Origin: Adiantum capillus-veneris
Lineage: Eukaryota; Streptophyta; Polypodiopsida; Polypodiales; Pteridaceae
Length of the DNA: 64,000 nt
Direction of reading: 5' to 3'
NCBI GenBank assembly: GCA_014529385.2
Contig: CM043944.1
Coordinates: 75,203,884-75,267,883 of the forward strand
The notes under the pieces are model-generated. The model had not been told where the DNA came from and did no database searches. It worked only from the letters and a program-made list of their open reading frames with translations. Both the position numbers and the translations under genes were made by a program. Shown here piece after piece: positions 34,098-43,238 of this stretch (positions are counted from its first letter, which is position 1; each line of letters starts with the position of its first letter).

Positions 34098-34300
34098 GGA
34101 GCACATTACCGCTCAGATAGACGCACAAAAACAAAGAAAAAGTTCAAGCCAAAAAATCTCGGGGGCGGTAATCCTCGAGTCAATGCTCGCGGTAATGGTC
34201 CTTCAGCAATGCACGCGGTAATCAGCTCGGCTATATTTCCGCACTTATTTCCGTGCAACTTACCGCTAGTATTACCGCAACCATTATCGCGCACGCGAGT
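34098..34300. repeat. CACTA sub-terminal motif cluster
   Basis: GCGGTAAT or its complement ATTACCGC occurs at least six times in both orientations within about 200 bp of the CACTA end. In this superfamily such motifs bind the element's own TNPA-like protein. Confidence 0.65.
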
Positions 34301-34319
34301 ATTTTTAAAAAAAAATCAG

Positions 34320-34364
34320 ATGACCATTTGGATGGTCTTTGGTAGGACCCATCCAAATGGTCAT
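34320..34364. repeat. 16-bp perfect inverted repeat
   Basis: The arms ATGACCATTTGGATGG (34320-34335) and their complement (34349-34364) enclose a 13-nt loop inside the CACTA sub-terminal region. Confidence 0.85.
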
Positions 34365-34426
34365 TTGCCTTTTTTTTCCTATACATTTAATAAATAGAAA
34401 AACAACAATTTCATTGCACAAAACCT

Positions 34427-34626
34427 TTGGACCAAAATCAAATGTTTAATTATATTGGAGAAACTGTTCATTACAAAATTGCCCAAATAGGCGATGCATG
34501 TCGGCTATACAACTGTGGCCAAAAGAAGACTTTGGACCAAAAGCAAGTGTTTAATGATATTGGATATTACAAAATTGCCCAAATAGGCGATACATGGGGG
34601 CTATACAACTGTGGCCAAAAGAAGAT
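34427..34626 (+). repeat. ~105-bp tandem duplication
   Basis: Two copies start GGACCAAAATCAAATG and GGACCAAAAGCAAGTG and share ACAAAATTGCCCAAATAGGC and CAACTGTGGCCAAAAGAAGA. The second copy lacks about 12 bp. Confidence 0.8.
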
Positions 34627-34986
34627 GGGCCCAAAAACACTTGGAGGATTGAGCTACTCGGATCCTTCAACCTCTCGAGGGACTCCTTGACTCTGGAAAA
34701 GAAAAAAACAACAAAACCTTTAATTAATACAAATGGATACATAATTCTACATGCACTCATTCAAAAAAAAAAATTCACACTTACAGGCTGTAGTGTACGA
34801 CATGTATTTTCAAATTCTTTGCGATTGATTTTGTTGTTTTCATACAGCTAGCACCATGTCTGATATTCGGAGTGGCTCTCTCTGTATCTCTCGATCTCTC
34901 GGCTTGGGTGGGTCATAGTAATATTTTGCTGTATATCAATTAAAAAATATCACAAACCTAACCTTATTACCACAAATTAAATCAAT

Positions 34987-36123
34987 TCAAATGAAAATAC
35001 GCGCACTCACAAATTTATCTTTCCATGATGCTTTTCCGCCCGAGCCGTAATGCGTGGGCGTTTGCTGCGTCCTCGCCTCCACCTGCCGAGTGTGCGCCCT
35101 AGCACCTGCCGCTCTCTCGTCCTCTAGCTCGCCTTGTGATTTCTCCCACTCCTCGTCGTGAACATTTCCAGGGCGATAGTTGTGACCCTCAGATTCAAAT
35201 GTCCTCTTTGCCGCCCTCCGCACACTGGACTTGTTATTTTTCAAGAAATTCTTGACGTACTCCTCGAGCCACTGCCTGGAGAACTCTTCCACTTTCGGAT
35301 TAGGTAACCGCATGAGCAATGTCGTGTGAATGTACGTCAAGTTGGCTGGGTCCTGATCTTTGAAAGATTTAAAGCAATCTTGGTATGTCGAGTGGATCAG
35401 CTGGTTAAGGTGCCCTCGAAATGTCCTCCCCAAAGAGGAACCTAGATCCACCTCCCCCCCTCGATGTATATAATAGTAGTAGCCACGAGTGTCCAGGGTG
35501 GGCGCATCGTGGTCCTCATCCTCGTGTGGAGCTCCAAGGGGTGAGTGAGGAGGTCGGGGTGTAGGAGGAGGTGAATCTGTAGCACTACCCCTCCACCACC
35601 AAAGTAGCACGAGCCACTACCTTGACGAGAGCGTGAGCCACCACTACGGGAAGAGCACTGGCCACCCGAAGAGCGCTGGCCCGAGCCCGAACCGTTTGGT
35701 GTTGTAGGCGATGGATAACTCGATGGTGTGGGCGTGGATCGCTGCGAATGCAAGGTGGAGGGAGCTGCGGGTGACGGGAAAGTCGAGGGTAAGGTGGAGG
35801 GAGGCCCACTGGGAGGCACACTCTGCACATCGGAGTGCTGGTGCCCGGTGTCGCAAGCGGTGAGAGCCCATAGGCAGCCAACTGTGCTGGTGTGTACCGC
35901 CCACAAAGACTCTGCTGCGAGGATAGCCACTCTACTTGGGCGCGGTATGCCCTCTCAAGGTTGGGGTCGTGTACTGCATCTCGGAACCATCGAAAGCCAA
36001 AGGTGGATTGTGACTGGTGGGAGGAAGATGCGAGTAGTAAGCATCACAAGCGTCCTCCTAAGAGAGGCCCTCGGCGAGAAAGTCCTCTATGGATCGATAG
36101 CCGGGCGTGGAAGAGGATGCCAT
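34987..36123 (-). pseudogene. CACTA accessory protein (TNPA / Transposase_24-like), broken
   Basis: The minus-strand gene starts near 36123 with ATG (MASSSTPGYRSIEDFLAEGL), meets an in-frame TAG after 21 codons, and continues in shifted frames. First comes a globular piece (FRDAVHDPNLERAYRAQVEW), then a Pro/Ser/Gly-rich linker (about 35870-35600), then a conserved C-terminal piece in the 35610-34987 frame. The last contains RGHLNQLIHSTYQDCF, KVEEFSRQWLEEYVKNFLKN and THYGSGGKASWKDKFV. The low-complexity N-part and Trp/Tyr-rich C-part, ending in an H-x-GSGG-like motif, resemble plant CACTA second proteins that bind sub-terminal repeats. At least two frameshifts are needed to read it through. 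Assignment rests mainly on its position next to Tnp2. Confidence 0.6.
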
Positions 36124-36277
36124 ATCCTACAATTTCACAAAAAAAGGGGACCCTAATTAACATTGGATTGTAGTCAAAGTGAGATTCTTTATTGCATAGG
36201 ATTCCTCCCTGCATAGGATTCCTTTTATCTCCTATTTAAGAAATGGTTTGTGTGCTTTTTTTTTTGGCATCCATTTA

Positions 36278-38072
36278 GAGTGTGTGTGTGTATGTGCTTC
36301 TAATTAATCTATTGTGTGTGTGTGCGTTAGTGTGTGTCAAAGAAATTAATCTAGTGTGTGTGTGTGTGTTGGACCTTAATCTATCGTTGGGCTTCTCGGT
36401 GACCATTGGGGTTTTAATCAACTTCATCGCACACCCACATGGAGGTATGTTTTGGTATGCTAATACTAATGGAGGTATATTTTGGTATACTAATGCATGT
36501 CCAAGAACACACTAATGCTACCGTTAGTGTGTGCTTGTAACGCATGCACACACTAATGCTTGCATTAGTGTGTGCTTGTGCACAAATTAGTGTGTGAAAA
36601 CACACCAATGAATGCACACACACACCTCGCATTAGTGTGTGTGTGTGTGTGTGTGTGTGTGCATGCATTGGTGTGTTTTCACACACTAATAAGTGTACAA
36701 GCACACACTAATGCAATCATTGGTGTGTGCAATTTTTTCACACACCAATGCTCACAACAGTGTGTGCTTGTGCACAAATTAGTGTGTAGACACACTAAGT
36801 AGTGCAGAAGCACACACTAATGCAAGCATTTGTGTGTGCTAGAGAGGTATGCACACACTAACGCTTGCATAAGTGTGTGCTTGGGCACAAATTAGTGTGT
36901 GCAAACACACTAATGCATGCACACACTAATGCTTGCATTAGTGTGTGATTGTGCACAAATTAGTGTGTGCAAACACACTAATTTGTGCACAATCAAACAC
37001 TAATGAAAGCATTAGTGTGTGTGTGTGTATAATGCATGCATTTTGCACAAAATAGTGTGTGAAAACACACTAATTTGTGCACAATCACACACTAATGCTT
37101 GCATTAGTGTCTGTGTGTATAATGCATGCATTGTGCACACAATAGTGTGTGAAAACACACTAATTTGTGCACAATCACACACACACACACACACACTAAT
37201 GCTTGCATTAGTGTGTGCTTGAACACAAATTAGTGTGTAGAAACTAACTAATGCGTGTGTGTATAATGCATGCACACAACAATACGGGCATTAGTGTGTG
37301 GTTGTGCACAAAATAGTGTGTGAAAACACACTAATTTGTGCACAATCACACACTAATGCAAGCATTAGTGTGTGTATAATGCATGCACACACTAATGCAA
37401 GCATGCATACACTAATGCTTACATTAGTGTGTGATTGTGCACAAATTAGTGTGTGAAAACAAACTAATTTGTGCACAATCACACATTAATGCAAGCATTA
37501 GTGTGTGTGTGTGTATAATGCATGCACACACTAATGCTTGCATTAGTGTGTGCTTCACTAATGCTTGCATTAGTGTGTGCTTGTGCATGCATTAGTGTGC
37601 ATAACACACTAATGCATGCACAAGCACACACTAATGCAAGCATTAGTGAAGCACACACTAATGCAGACATTAGTGTGTGATTGTGCATAAAATAGTGTGT
37701 GAAAACACACTATTTTGTGCACAATCACACACTAATGCTTGCATTAGTGTGTGTATAATGCATGCACACCTTAATGCAAGCATTAGTGTGTGTGTATAAT
37801 GCTTGCACACACTAATGCTTGCATTAAGGTGTGCTTGTGCATGCATTAGTGTGTTTACACACTAATTCATGCACAAGCACATCCTAATGCAATCATTAGT
37901 GTGTGCTTGTAACGCATGCACGCACTAATGCGGGCATTAGTGTGTGTATAATGCATGCACACACTAATGTAAGCATTAGTGTGTGATTGTGCACAAAATA
38001 GCGTGTGTGTGTGTGTACAATGTGTGTGTGCATGTGTGTGTATGCATTGTGTGTGTGTGTGTGCGTGTGTAG
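36278..38072. repeat. 1.8-kb array of stacked palindromes built on CACACTAATGC
   Basis: Edges at 36278-36395 and 37990-38072 are TG-rich. Between them, two modules repeat many times. One is CACACACTAATGC-TT/AA-GCATTAGTGTGTG (13-bp arms, 2-nt spacer). The other is TGTGCACAAATTAGTGTGTG followed within 2-4 nt by its complement (arms of 20 bp or more). They are joined by TATAATGCATGCA links. Most of the array can fold on itself at several scales. It sits between two divergent CACTA genes. Open frames in it are His/Thr or Cys/Val-rich repeats and not genes. Confidence 0.9.
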
Positions 38073-38320
38073 AAGAACGAGAAGAAAGAGAGAGAGTTCG
38101 AGCACTTACAGTCGTGACCTCGATCGCTTGGATATGGTGGGGATGGAGATGAAGAGAGTAATAGAGGTTGGAGATGGAGAGGGAGAAGGAGAGAGAGCTT
38201 GGAGATGGAGAGGGAAACAGGCCCGCGCAGAAGAGGAGCTTGTTTTTGAATTTTTGGCATTCAATTTCACGGGGGCACGCAGGTGCCCCCTTTATATAAT
38301 TTTTTTTTTGGAAACTTTAC

Positions 38321-38380
38321 CGCGTGTATTACCGCGCCTTTTCCCGCTTGTATTACCGTCTGTATTACCACGAAAATCTT
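38321..38380 (+). repeat. Internal TTACCGC motif cluster
   Basis: Four ATTACCGC-type motifs (TTACCGCGTG, ATTACCGCGC, ATTACCGTCT, ATTACCACGA) lie in 60 bp upstream of Tnp2. They match the sub-terminal motifs at 34098-34300 and may be a regulatory site for the TNPA-like protein. Confidence 0.55.
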
Positions 38381-38500
38381 TGATGAGACTACATGTGTTA
38401 CGCCGACTGCATGACCTCTTGTACCCACCTCCCCTCTATCTTTAATGAGTGTCAGTCATGTCAGTACCAAACTTCTTAATTCTTCTTTTTCTTATTTAGT

Positions 38501-39158
38501 GTGTGGTCGTGTGTGCAGGTCGATTGGGATGACGTGGGTCCGCCGGTTGGCGCGGAACGAACTCGATGGTTGAGCAAGCGATTACCATGTCCATGTACGC
38601 GATGTAAGCGTGCGATTGCACGGCTTCGGCGTATATGCTTGGCTCACGTGGATGATTATGGACTACGGGACGATCCGAGAAAACGCACTCGAATGGAAAC
38701 TAGTGATCCGAGGGTTTTGGCATCCATTGATGTCGCTCCCCATTGGAGTGTGATCGGGGGCGGAGGCGGGAGGAGAACGGAAGAGCGATTGCGCCAGGAA
38801 GCAGTCATGGGAGGGGAGTCACACCCGCCATCCGATGTGGGTGGGTCCACATGAGACATGCACATCCTACATCCACCACATATGGGGATCTCCCTACCAC
38901 CCCGCCCCACATGGAGGTGGAGGAAGATCATTTGCACAATATGGTTGAGGATCTTCTTGCACGTGAGGCGGCGAATGAGTGTGAGCCTGAGTGTGCATGT
39001 GAAGAAGCCGCCCAAAAAACCAAAGATTCATTGCTAGAGGCAGCACACACCGCTCTTTACGAGGGATGCTCCTACTCCATATTACGAGCGTCTCTTGAGA
39101 TCTTGAATATTCAAGCAATGTTTGGATGGAGCAATGCAGGGGTCGATGCACTATTGAG
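38501..39158 (+). pseudogene. CACTA Tnp2, N-terminal exon(s)
   Basis: The first open piece (38501-38854) contains WLSKRLPCPCTRCKRAI and CLAHVDDYGLRDDP, resembling the zinc-finger-like transposase-associated domain at the N-terminus of plant Tnp2 proteins (CPC..C...). A second piece in another frame (about 38870-39158) gives HNMVEDLLAREA, AAHTALYEGCSYSILRASLE and FGWSNAGVDALLR, ending at a GT donor at 39159. The frame change between them is a frameshift or an unrecognised intron near 38850. Confidence 0.75.
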
Positions 39159-39241
39159 GTACGTTTAAGTGTAATAAGTGTTAGTTGTGAGTTTTTTTCG
39201 TGGTTATATGCAATAACGAGTGTTCTTTAATTATGTCATAG
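39159..39241 (+). other. Intron in Tnp2 (83 bp)
   Basis: GTACGT donor and CATAG acceptor. Splicing joins ALLR to LLGKMMPKGN in frame, as in the family consensus (LL..LLP.GN). Confidence 0.75.
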
Positions 39242-39978
39242 GCTATTAGGCAAGATGATGCCTAAAGGCAATCATCTTCCAGAAAATCGAAGGAAGGCAC
39301 GACAGGTGGTGACAGGGCTTGGGATGGACTATGATCACATACATGCATGTGTCAATGATTGCGTGCTATTCCGCAATGAACATGCAGGGCTTGATGCTTG
39401 CCCCGAGTGTGGAGAATCAAGGTACAAAGAGGGAATGCAAAGAACCACAATACCTCGCAAGGTTCTTCATCATTTCCCCCTCATTCCCCGCATCAAGCAC
39501 ATGTTTAGCACCAAAGTAACAAGCGAGCTTCTTACATGGCATATGACAAATCGCTCCACCGATGGGGTTATGAGAGTGCCGGCTGACTCGCCGGCATGGC
39601 AACACATTGAGCAGGCATGGCCAGAGTTTAGAGAAGAGCCTCGTCACTTGAGGCTTGGTCTGGTTAGTGATGGGGTAAACCCATTTGGGCATCGGTCTAC
39701 CTCATGGAGTACTTGGCCAGTGGTTGTTGTGAACTACAACATTCCACCATGGGAGTCAACCAAGAAGGGGAACATTTTGCTCTCTCTTCTAGTCTCAGGA
39801 AAACACAAGGTGAAGAACATGGATGTATATTTAGCACCTTTGATTGAAGAGCTTGAAGAGCTATGGAACGGCATAGATGTTTTTGATGTATCAAGACCAC
39901 TTCGTGATCGGTGCACAATGATCAAGTGCATTCTCATGTGGACCATGCATGATTACCCTGGGCTTGGAGAGATTTCTG
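39242..39978 (+). pseudogene. CACTA Tnp2, Transposase_21 core exon
   Basis: An uninterrupted exon with the Transposase_21 landmarks: KMMPKGNHLPENRRKAR, LGMDYDHIHACVNDCVLF, CPECGESRY, VLHHFPLIPRIKHMF, DGVMRVPADSPAWQHIE, LRLGLVSDGVNPFGHRSTSW, WPVVVVNYNIPPW, MDVYLAPLIEELEELW and MWTMHDYPGLGEISG. This family cuts and joins the CACTA ends. The exon is intact, but it lies in a truncated gene. Plus strand, divergent from the TNPA-like gene. Confidence 0.9.
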
Positions 39979-40056
39979 GTAAGCTTATACTGTGTGACGC
40001 TCTTTAATGTCTTTGCATTGGTCACTTATATGCGGTTATGTCTTTTGTTTTTGTAG
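39979..40056 (+). other. Intron in Tnp2 (78 bp)
   Basis: GTAAGC donor after GAGATTTCTG and TTTTTGTAG acceptor. Splicing gives GEISGLSTYGHRACPTCG, the family's conserved CPTC motif. Confidence 0.8.
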
Positions 40057-40495
40057 GACTATCGACATATGGACATAGGGCATGCCCAACTTGTGGACCC
40101 TCGTGATAGAGAGACCCGCTTTACTTAGTAAGGTGATCTACCCCAATAACCATCGCTTCTTGCCGCCCATAGATCAATCTTATGCTCCACCGTGCAATGG
40201 GATGGATCCACTCCATTGGACCATGGCCGATTGGGCAAGACATTGGAACGAGCATCACAACACATTGCCTCCTCCCAATGATCCACCTAGGGGTATGTCT
40301 AGGTACTCTATTTTCTTATCACTACGCTATTGGGCTTCATTGAAAATCCAACACCTATTGGATCCAATGCATGTGTTCAAAAATGTTGGGCAAGCTATAT
40401 GGGATCACATAGTAGGCAAGAAAGATTCATTGGGGGCTAGAGAGGACATGAGGGCCATAAGGAGGCTTCCTCCTTCGGCCACACCTCGCATCAAG
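40057..40495 (+). pseudogene. CACTA Tnp2, C-terminal exon, frameshifted and truncated
   Basis: After CPTCG the frame meets TGA TAG. Coding similarity resumes in a shifted frame: YPNNHRFLPP, then RYSIFLSLRYWASLKIQH, LLDPMHVFKNVGQAIWDHIV and GAREDMRAI, typical of the Tnp2 region with the DxMH motif. The exon ends at 40495, where the promoter-like repeat begins; the remaining several hundred residues are missing. Confidence 0.8.
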
Positions 40496-40935
40496 CACTT
40501 AAGCCTCAAGATTGTATCTAGAGATAAGAGTTGACTCTTGGGAAAGAAGGAGCAATTTTAGGAAAGGAGGAGTATTTTTAGGAAAGAAAGAGGAATGAGT
40601 TAAGTTTACAGTTTTTGTCATGGAGCCCAAGCTTATTCTAAAATTGGAGAATTGAAATCGTGCATCAAAATCCGTGCCCGCAAAAATAAAAATAAAAATT
40701 GAGAGCCGTGAACGTACGCGAACTTATCCCTCTATTCTTAGTTGGCCTTGAGAGCCTATATAAAGACCCCTCTCCCTTCACTTTGAAGACACACTCTCAG
40801 AAGCGGAAGCTCTCTTGCCTTGATGTTGGAGTTACCTTCTCTCCCTCAACTCCAAGTCTTTCTCTACCATCATCGTGTTGCCCTTAGAATTCTTAAGTTC
40901 TCTTTCTCTCTTTCCCTCTTCTCTACATCGATACG
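40496..40935 (+). repeat. Promoter-like repeat, copy 2
   Basis: Same block as 33613-34084, with the TATA box at 40757-40765. It lacks about 35 bp near the end and carries an extra AAAATAAAAATAAAAATTG insert near 40685. It joins directly to the ATG of the ORF at 40936. Confidence 0.7.
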
Positions 40936-41217
40936 ATGGCCCCGAAGCGAGTGACTCGAAGCTCGAAGGATACTCATGTCACTCCACATCCAAGGAAGGT
41001 GCAGAGGAAGGCATCAACTACTCCAAACGTTGCTCAAGCGGAGGTATTGGTTGAGAAAGAAGTCGAATTCGTCCAGCCTCAAACACGGGAGGTAATTGAA
41101 CATGTCGCTAATCTGGTAAGACAAATTTATAATTCTGCATTTCTATTCATGATGACTTGGGAAGATAAGCACAGGGAACCCCTTAAACTGTCCGAGAAAC
41201 GTGATTCTATCACATGA
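40936..41217 (+). CDS. Short ORF after the promoter-like repeat, possible retroelement gag start
   Basis: The protein starts MAPKRVTRSSKDTHVTPHPR, is basic at its start and acidic after residue 35 (EVLVEKEVEFVQPQTREVIE). A start 2 bp after the shared leader and a TATA box about 170 bp upstream make it a plausible expressed start of a mobile gene. There is no recognised domain. The tail after about residue 65 (LVRQIYNSAFLF) runs into a GTAAGA donor-like site, so the last part may be intron. Confidence 0.4.
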   Translation: MAPKRVTRSSKDTHVTPHPRKVQRKASTTPNVAQAEVLVEKEVEFVQPQTREVIEHVANLVRQIYNSAFLFMMTWEDKHREPLKLSEKRDSIT

Positions 41218-41471
41218 AACAAGCATACATTTTTATAGATTAGTGAAAGAACTGTTTGGGGATAAATTGTCACTGTTTGTTGATTTGGTATTGCTTAATA
41301 AATTGTTATTATTTGATAAGTGGATTCGGATTGATATGAAGAATTGATTGACCATGCTTGAAGAATCATTTAAAGAGAAGAATTGTTGATAGAATATTTT
41401 TAGTCCTTGCGGATAGCGAGATGATTCTGCAGTTAGCGGAGATTAAGCTGAGGTTATCAGCTCTCTTTTGT

Positions 41472-41621
41472 TCCTCGCGGTTAGCGGGATGCCTCGCGAG
41501 TAGCAAGATGCCTCGCGGGTAGTAGGATGCCTGGCGGTTATGAAGATGCCTCACGGGTAGCAGGATGCCTGGCGGTTAGGAAGATGCCTTGCGGGTAGCG
41601 GGATGCCTCGTGGTTAGCAAG
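41472..41621 (+). repeat. 19-bp minisatellite, 7 full copies
   Basis: The unit ATGCCTCGCGGGTAGCAGG repeats exactly every 19 bp from 41489 to 41621 (7 units), with a partial unit before it. Variants change CGCG, GTAG/TTAG and CAAG/CAGG. It is in the reversed G3 leader region, or joined to it. Confidence 0.9.
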
Positions 41622-41639
41622 ATGGAGAGGTTGCACAAT

Positions 41640-42321
41640 TTGTGGTTAGCGAATAAATCCTTTGCAAAGGCTCTATTGGTTAGACAGAGAAAGTCCACGG
41701 GTAGCGGCAACTCATGAGAAATTGGAAAAGTTATTTTTCTATCAAGATTTTGGTATGTTTTGTGATCCAAATTCTATGAGCCTCTTTAAAAGATGTTTGT
41801 AATCATGCATAAAGTCGCTGGTATCAACCTTGGTCAATTTGGAGTTGAAAGTAAATAATCATGATTATTTACTTTTGGCTTAAATGAACACTTTTGGTAA
41901 TTTTTTCAATGGATAGTCTTTTGATGACATGTTTGAATCCTGTGACTCAAGTCAAAACTTAATTTGGCCTTGGATTCTACTTATCCTACTCCTAGGTTCT
42001 ACAGTAATTGGGTTATGGAGTGTGTCCACAAACACTTGTTTCTTGTTTTCTATGGTTTTTTGAGCCTTGATCTTAAGACTTGTCTCGTCCATCAATCATT
42101 CTCAAAATCCTAATCTAATCCTACAAGCCTACAAGCTACTTAGCAAGTACAATCTACTTCCAAGCTACCTCTACATAGCAAAAGACGACACTCTTAAGCT
42201 ATATGGTTTTAAAGACAAAGTTTTACTCTAGGTGATCCTAAAGGAAGTTAAAGGATAACTACACAAGACGCTTTTGTTTTTTCCTAGTTTAGGTCTATTC
42301 GTCCCCGATAGCGACGCCAAA
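41640..42321 (-). mobile_element. Leader of reversed gypsy element G3
   Basis: On the minus strand this matches the G2 leader at 49893-50700: the primer-site region TTTGGCGTCGCTATCGGGGA at the right edge, then CTTAAGAGTGTCGTCTTTTGC, ATTAGATTAGGATTTTGAGA, GGACGAGACAAGTCTTAAGA and the AATAATCATGATTATT palindrome. The coding part of G3 is not present to the left. At 41.4-41.7 kb it gives way to the minisatellite. Confidence 0.8.
41848..41875. repeat. 28-nt perfect palindrome in the G3 leader
   Basis: AAAGTAAATAATCA followed by its complement. Related near-palindromes recur about every 285 bp in the G2 leader (50566, 50857, 51422), so it is a conserved leader feature. Confidence 0.85.
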
Positions 42322-43011
42322 TGTGGGATGGGTTTATAACCTCACTCCTATCTTATTGTAAACATAGCGATAACCACAAACATAATTGTCAATCCATGGG
42401 AAGAAACTGACTTCACTAGTGCATAGAAGCTACGAGAGGGTGTCAATCTCTTGGAAAGCAATAGACAACTCGCATCTAACACAAGCTACACTCAAAAGAA
42501 CTAAGTCATCAAAAACTAATTGCTAACGGTAAACAAAACATGACCGTTACAGCATCAAAAAACATCCGAATGTTATAAAACTTCTAGGACAAATATATAA
42601 TACCTAAGCACACATGCTTATGGCCTCAAATCTCACTTTTGATAAAGTGAAAAAATTACAATTATTAACAGGAGTAAGTTTTTCACCTAGTCGTTTTTGA
42701 CCCTGAATGCATCTAAACACTTAGCAAGGATGCCCCAATACCCACCTATGCTTACTTTGTGATTTCTTAGCTTAAATTCCTACTTACAATGAAATTAGGC
42801 CGCTAGTCTACGCCAAAAGCTATGGATTACTATGATATGTTTACGTCAATGCATAGAGCTCTTACCTGCGGTTGCAACGCAACAGAGGCATTGCAATGTG
42901 ACAACCGGGAAGGGAGTAGGAAGCGCAAGAAGGAGATAAGGGAGGATTGTTAGCTCACAGTGTGTTTCTATTATCCAAAACTTGAAAATAAATTACAAAA
43001 ATTGCCTTTTA
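42322..43011 (-). repeat. G3 LTR, main part (reverse)
   Basis: Starts (rightwards) TGTGGGATGGG, the complement of the LTR end TCCCACA, next to the primer-site region on its left. It matches the G2 LTRs at 48984 and 61266 on the opposite strand (ACAATAAGATAGGAGTGAGG, GTTGTCACATTGCA). The copia-2 element splits it at TTTTA; it resumes at 48213. Confidence 0.8.
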
Positions 43012-43238
43012 TGTTGGAATTAGGGTTGCAGAGAAACACACACAGCTTGGAGAAGACGAAGGAAGCTCAAGGCACACAATAGAGAGTGTATTACTTAGTG
43101 TGCAATGGAAAGATAGATAGCCCTAGAGTGATGGGCGTATATACAATGCTCGGGGGAAAAAACCTCCTAAAGAGGGAAAAAATGCCCCGGCGGTCCTAGT
43201 GTGTTCACACACATCACCACCACATGTATATGGTAACA
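43012..43238 (-). repeat. 3' LTR of copia-2
   Basis: 227 bp, TGTTGGAATTAGGG to GGTAACA as written on the plus strand. The adjacent polypurine tract (minus strand) is CCAAGGGGGATTT. Confidence 0.9.

Larger units (their letters stand above)
34085..40495. mobile_element. CACTA (En/Spm-type) DNA transposon, right side truncated
   Basis: The left end reads CACTATGACATTTGGAGCAC at 34085. Comparison with the uninterrupted copy at 40935 shows that it entered exactly after GATACG. The first 220 bp contain many TTACCGC/GCGGTAA sub-terminal motifs. Inside are a minus-strand TNPA-like gene, a palindrome array and a plus-strand Tnp2 gene. The Tnp2 gene is cut at 40495 by the second promoter-like repeat, and I found no right terminal repeat. 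Confidence 0.8.

Noticed and set aside
35728-36156. 142-codon plus-strand frame as a gene
   Set aside because: It is antisense to the TNPA-like gene, whose peptide motifs read on the minus strand.
36278-38072. CRISPR-like array
   Set aside because: Repeats are palindromic and adjoining with no unique spacers of regular length; the sequence is eukaryotic with no cas genes.
36414-38105. Many His/Thr/Cys/Val-rich open frames on both strands
   Set aside because: They are translations of the CACACTAATGC palindrome array and mirror one another.
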